Source: Vitreoscilla stercoraria DSM 513
GTDB lineage: Bacteria; Pseudomonadota; Gammaproteobacteria; Burkholderiales; Neisseriaceae
Reading direction: 5' to 3'
Length of the DNA: 64,000 bases
NCBI RefSeq assembly: GCF_000382305.1
Contig: NZ_KB908027.1
Coordinates: forward strand, 1-64,000
Part shown: in pieces, positions 62,091 to 64,000 of the stretch
Layout of the letters: each line of letters opens with the position of its first letter
Position numbering within the stretch: position 1 is the stretch's first letter
The notes under the pieces: model-generated
Database searches by the model: none
What the model was told of the DNA's origin: nothing
The model's input: only the letters and a program-made list of their open reading frames with translations
Translations under genes and position numbers: made by a program

Positions 62091-62104
62091 TTTACAGGCC
62101 GCTT
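62091..62104 (-). repeat. Third uptake-like repeat next to the coq7 terminator
   Basis: TTTACAGGCCGCTT begins in the T-run after the previous pair and crosses the stop codon of the HD gene. It could pair with the first arm instead, giving an alternative hairpin. Confidence 0.75.
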
Positions 62105-62694
62105 AAATTGATTTGTGCTTGTGCGCCAAGCTGTTGTTGAAAGTAGGGGGTTTGAAACAAAGGCGAGCGTTGTGCCAATGTTTGTAAGACTTGGCGGCGG
62201 CGATAGCGGTATAACATCGCAGGCACAAAGCGGTATTCTTGGCGGATTTGCGCTTCATATTCGGCAAAACGTCGCGCATTGGCACCCAAAATACTCAAAT
62301 CAATGTCCAACATCCATGCGCTGATTTCGCCCAAAGAGGCCTGATGGTTTTGTGTGTCCATGATTAAAGTGGCGATGGTTTGCAGTGTGTGCGGGTCTAA
62401 AGCGTCCTGTAAATGATGGTGCATCCATGCGACACTTTGCGTTTCATTGTCTTGGCGCTGAGGCTCATACACCACATCGTGGTAAAACAACGCCACACCA
62501 ATGGCAAATGCATTGGGCATTGCCTGTTGGCAAGTGTGCCAATATTGCAGACATTCGCGCAAATGTTGGGTGGTGTGATAGTGGCGTTGCGGCTGTTGAT
62601 ACGCAGCGATGATGGGCGCCAGCTCAGGTGCAAGACGCGGTGTCTGTTGCCACAGCGTTTGCCACATGGTTTGCAAATACGCCACATTATCCAT
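62092..62694 (-). CDS. HD-superfamily predicted metal-dependent phosphohydrolase
   Basis: A 200-residue soluble protein. The HD motifs are RHYHTTQHLREC (first His), ALFYHDVVYEP (His-Asp pair) and MLDIDLSILG (last Asp), the pattern of the predicted metal-dependent HD phosphohydrolases found beside many bacterial housekeeping genes. The substrate is unknown. It starts 9 bases after the recN stop on the same strand, probably co-transcribed. An uptake-like repeat at 62400 is read in frame as LQDA. Confidence 0.85.
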   Translation of the reverse strand: MDNVAYLQTMWQTLWQQTPRLAPELAPIIAAYQQPQRHYHTTQHLRECLQYWHTCQQAMPNAFAIGVALFYHDVVYEPQRQDNETQSVAWMHHHLQDALDPHTLQTIATLIMDTQNHQASLGEISAWMLDIDLSILGANARRFAEYEAQIRQEYRFVPAMLYRYRRRQVLQTLAQRSPLFQTPYFQQQLGAQAQINLSGL

Positions 62695-62703
62695 GTCGTG
62701 CTC

Positions 62704-64000
62704 TTAAATGGCGGCAGCTGCTTGGATTAACATTTCTTTGGCATGTTCGCGCGTGGTGGTGGTGATGGTTTCGCCACCGAGCATGCGCGCAATTTCTTCG
62801 GTGCGTGCATCGTCCACCAATTCCAGCAATTGGCTCAATGTGGTTTCGCCCACATCGCGTTTGCTCACTTGCCAATGTTGGTTGCCAAACGCGGCCACTT
62901 GCGGCAAATGGGTAATGGCCAACACTTGGTAATGTTGCCCCAATTGGCGCAATGATTTGCCCACCACTTCGGCCACACGCCCGCCAATACCGCTGTCTAC
63001 CTCATCAAAAATCAACGTCGGCACGCTTTGCAAACGGCTGGTGACCACTTGCAATGCCAAAGAAATGCGTGACAATTCGCCACCTGAAGCCACTTTTGCC
63101 ATGGGCCGCAAAGGATTGCCTTTGTTAGCAGCCACCAGAAATTGGACGTGTTCCAAACCATGTGAGCCTGCGTTGGATGCCAGTAATTCTATGGCAAAAC
63201 GTGAACCATTCATCGCCAATTCTTGCATGCGCTCGGTGGTTTCAGCCGCCAATAGTTGTGCCGCTTGTTGGCGTTTGGCGCTCAATTGCTGGGCAAGTGT
63301 TTCAAAAGCTGCTTGGGTTTTGTTAACCGCTTGTTCTAAAGCCTCCGTATCGCCTGCGGCTTCCAATTGATTTAAAGCGTCCTGTAAGCTTTGTTGCTTG
63401 GCAAACAATTCTGGTGGCTCGACCCGGTATTTGCGTGCCAAGGTGTTTAAAGTTTGAATGCGTTCGGCTTGGACAGCCAATTCTTGTGGATTGATGTCGA
63501 CATCAGCGCACACATCACGCATGCTCGAGGCCACTTCTGCCAATTCCGCTTCTACTGCCAAAAGCAATGGCAAACTTTCTTGAAAACGTGGTTCGTGTTG
63601 CGCCAAATGGCTCAAGCGTTGTTGGCATTGGTAGAGGCGTTGCTGCACGCTGCTTGCGCCATCTATCGCTTCATCTACCCATTGCGCCGCTTCTAAAATG
63701 TCCGCAGCATGCGCCAAAGCATCGTGGCTTTGATTGAGTTCGTCCCATTCTTTGGCAGACAATTGGTGTTGTTCCAAGTCTTGCAATTGCCATTGCAAAC
63801 GTTCTTGCTCCAAAGCCAATTGTTCACCAGAATTCAAAGCGTCCTGTAAATCTTTTTGCGCTTGTTGCCATGTTTGATAAGCGTGCTTGACCGACAATGA
63901 CAATTCTTGCGCGCCTGCAAAAGCATCAAGCAATTGCCGTTGCATCGCTTCTTTGTTCAACGATTGGTGGGCGTTTTGTCCGTGGATGTCGACCAAATGC
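62704..64000 (-). CDS. recN: DNA repair protein RecN, C-terminal part, 5' end outside window
   Basis: RecN is an SMC-like ATPase for double-strand break repair, and in naturally transformable species it also helps transformation. The frame is open to the window end, so the N-terminal part with Walker A is missing; about 430 codons are seen. Visible are DIHGQNAHQSL, the coiled-coil region, the signature VASGGELSRISLALQVV and Walker B TLIFDEVDSGIGGRVAE. Two uptake-like repeats (63375 and 63837) are read in frame as LQDA. It appears to lead an operon with the HD gene. Confidence 0.95.
   Translation of the reverse strand, partial: HLVDIHGQNAHQSLNKEAMQRQLLDAFAGAQELSLSVKHAYQTWQQAQKDLQDALNSGEQLALEQERLQWQLQDLEQHQLSAKEWDELNQSHDALAHAADILEAAQWVDEAIDGASSVQQRLYQCQQRLSHLAQHEPRFQESLPLLLAVEAELAEVASSMRDVCADVDINPQELAVQAERIQTLNTLARKYRVEPPELFAKQQSLQDALNQLEAAGDTEALEQAVNKTQAAFETLAQQLSAKRQQAAQLLAAETTERMQELAMNGSRFAIELLASNAGSHGLEHVQFLVAANKGNPLRPMAKVASGGELSRISLALQVVTSRLQSVPTLIFDEVDSGIGGRVAEVVGKSLRQLGQHYQVLAITHLPQVAAFGNQHWQVSKRDVGETTLSQLLELVDDARTEEIARMLGGETITTTTREHAKEMLIQAAAAI

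Noticed and set aside
12391..62104. Repeated inverted sequences considered as a CRISPR array or as mobile mini-elements
   Set aside because: Copies are dispersed, not regularly spaced, and have no shared spacers, target-site duplications or cas/transposase genes; uptake-sequence-like behaviour explains them better.

Overview
The window looks like chromosome of a beta-proteobacterium of the family Neisseriaceae, of moderate GC content. The evidence is an EarP/EF-P pair with Arg32 in EF-P, the bamD(comL)/rluD/pgeF neighbourhood, a comEC competence gene, and about 75 copies of a short repeat, consensus AAGCGTCCTGTAAA. That repeat has the form, density and habits (singles inside genes, inverted pairs at gene ends) of a Neisseriaceae DNA uptake sequence, but its sequence differs from the classical GCCGTCTGAA. 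The genus cannot be fixed from the sequence alone. Most genes are core housekeeping genes. There is no sign of phage, insertion sequences, CRISPR or rRNA.

Layout. 0-2.7 kb: 3' end of a large trimeric autotransporter adhesin. 2.8-10 kb: gyrA (-), then earP, efp, a MATE efflux pump and murB (+). 10.2-12.4 kb: a TetR regulator and a HerA/YjgR-type ATPase. 12.4-21.6 kb (all -): a small secreted protein, a hypothetical protein, a two-component system, two related membrane proteins, tenA, smc and hslR. 21.8-27 kb (+): accA, tilS, an rpoE-like sigma factor broken by an in-frame amber codon, dapF, a DUF484 gene, and a membrane-protein gene broken by a 16-bp tandem duplication. 27.1-28.5 kb (-): a coiled-coil protein, an LpxH-like protein that has lost its metal ligands, and an ArsC/Spx-like protein. 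28.6-41 kb: a lipoprotein (+); pgm, trpD, trpG, a TolC-like protein, an LplT-like transporter, sdaA and an MltD-like transglycosylase (-); a methyltransferase and rnhA (+). 41-50.7 kb: bamD (-), rluD, pgeF and comEC (+), and the sulfate ABC operon sbp-cysT-cysW-cysA (-). 51-57.7 kb: an OmpA-type lipoprotein, an aldehyde dehydrogenase, an NCS2 permease and a small cold-shock-like protein (+), and an OPT transporter (-). 57.9-64 kb: a HAD phosphatase, two near-identical tRNA-Asn units, rpe, a Spy/CpxP-like protein, ppa, coq7, an HD-domain protein and the 3' part of recN.

How it fits together. Envelope functions are prominent: adhesin, BamD, TolC-like, MltD, OmpA lipoprotein, LplT-like, Spy-like, LpxH-like. 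Genome maintenance and transformation functions (smc, recN, comEC, rnhA, gyrA) also occur, and the uptake-sequence-like repeats are frequent in smc, recN and comEC. Three adjacent-region lesions between 24 and 28.2 kb (amber rpoE, frameshifted membrane protein, LpxH-like protein without its active site) suggest local gene decay or strain-specific loss. The most novel feature is the repeat itself, which I read as a candidate new DUS dialect with at least three sub-variants. Its inverted pairs make up many of the transcription terminators in the window.
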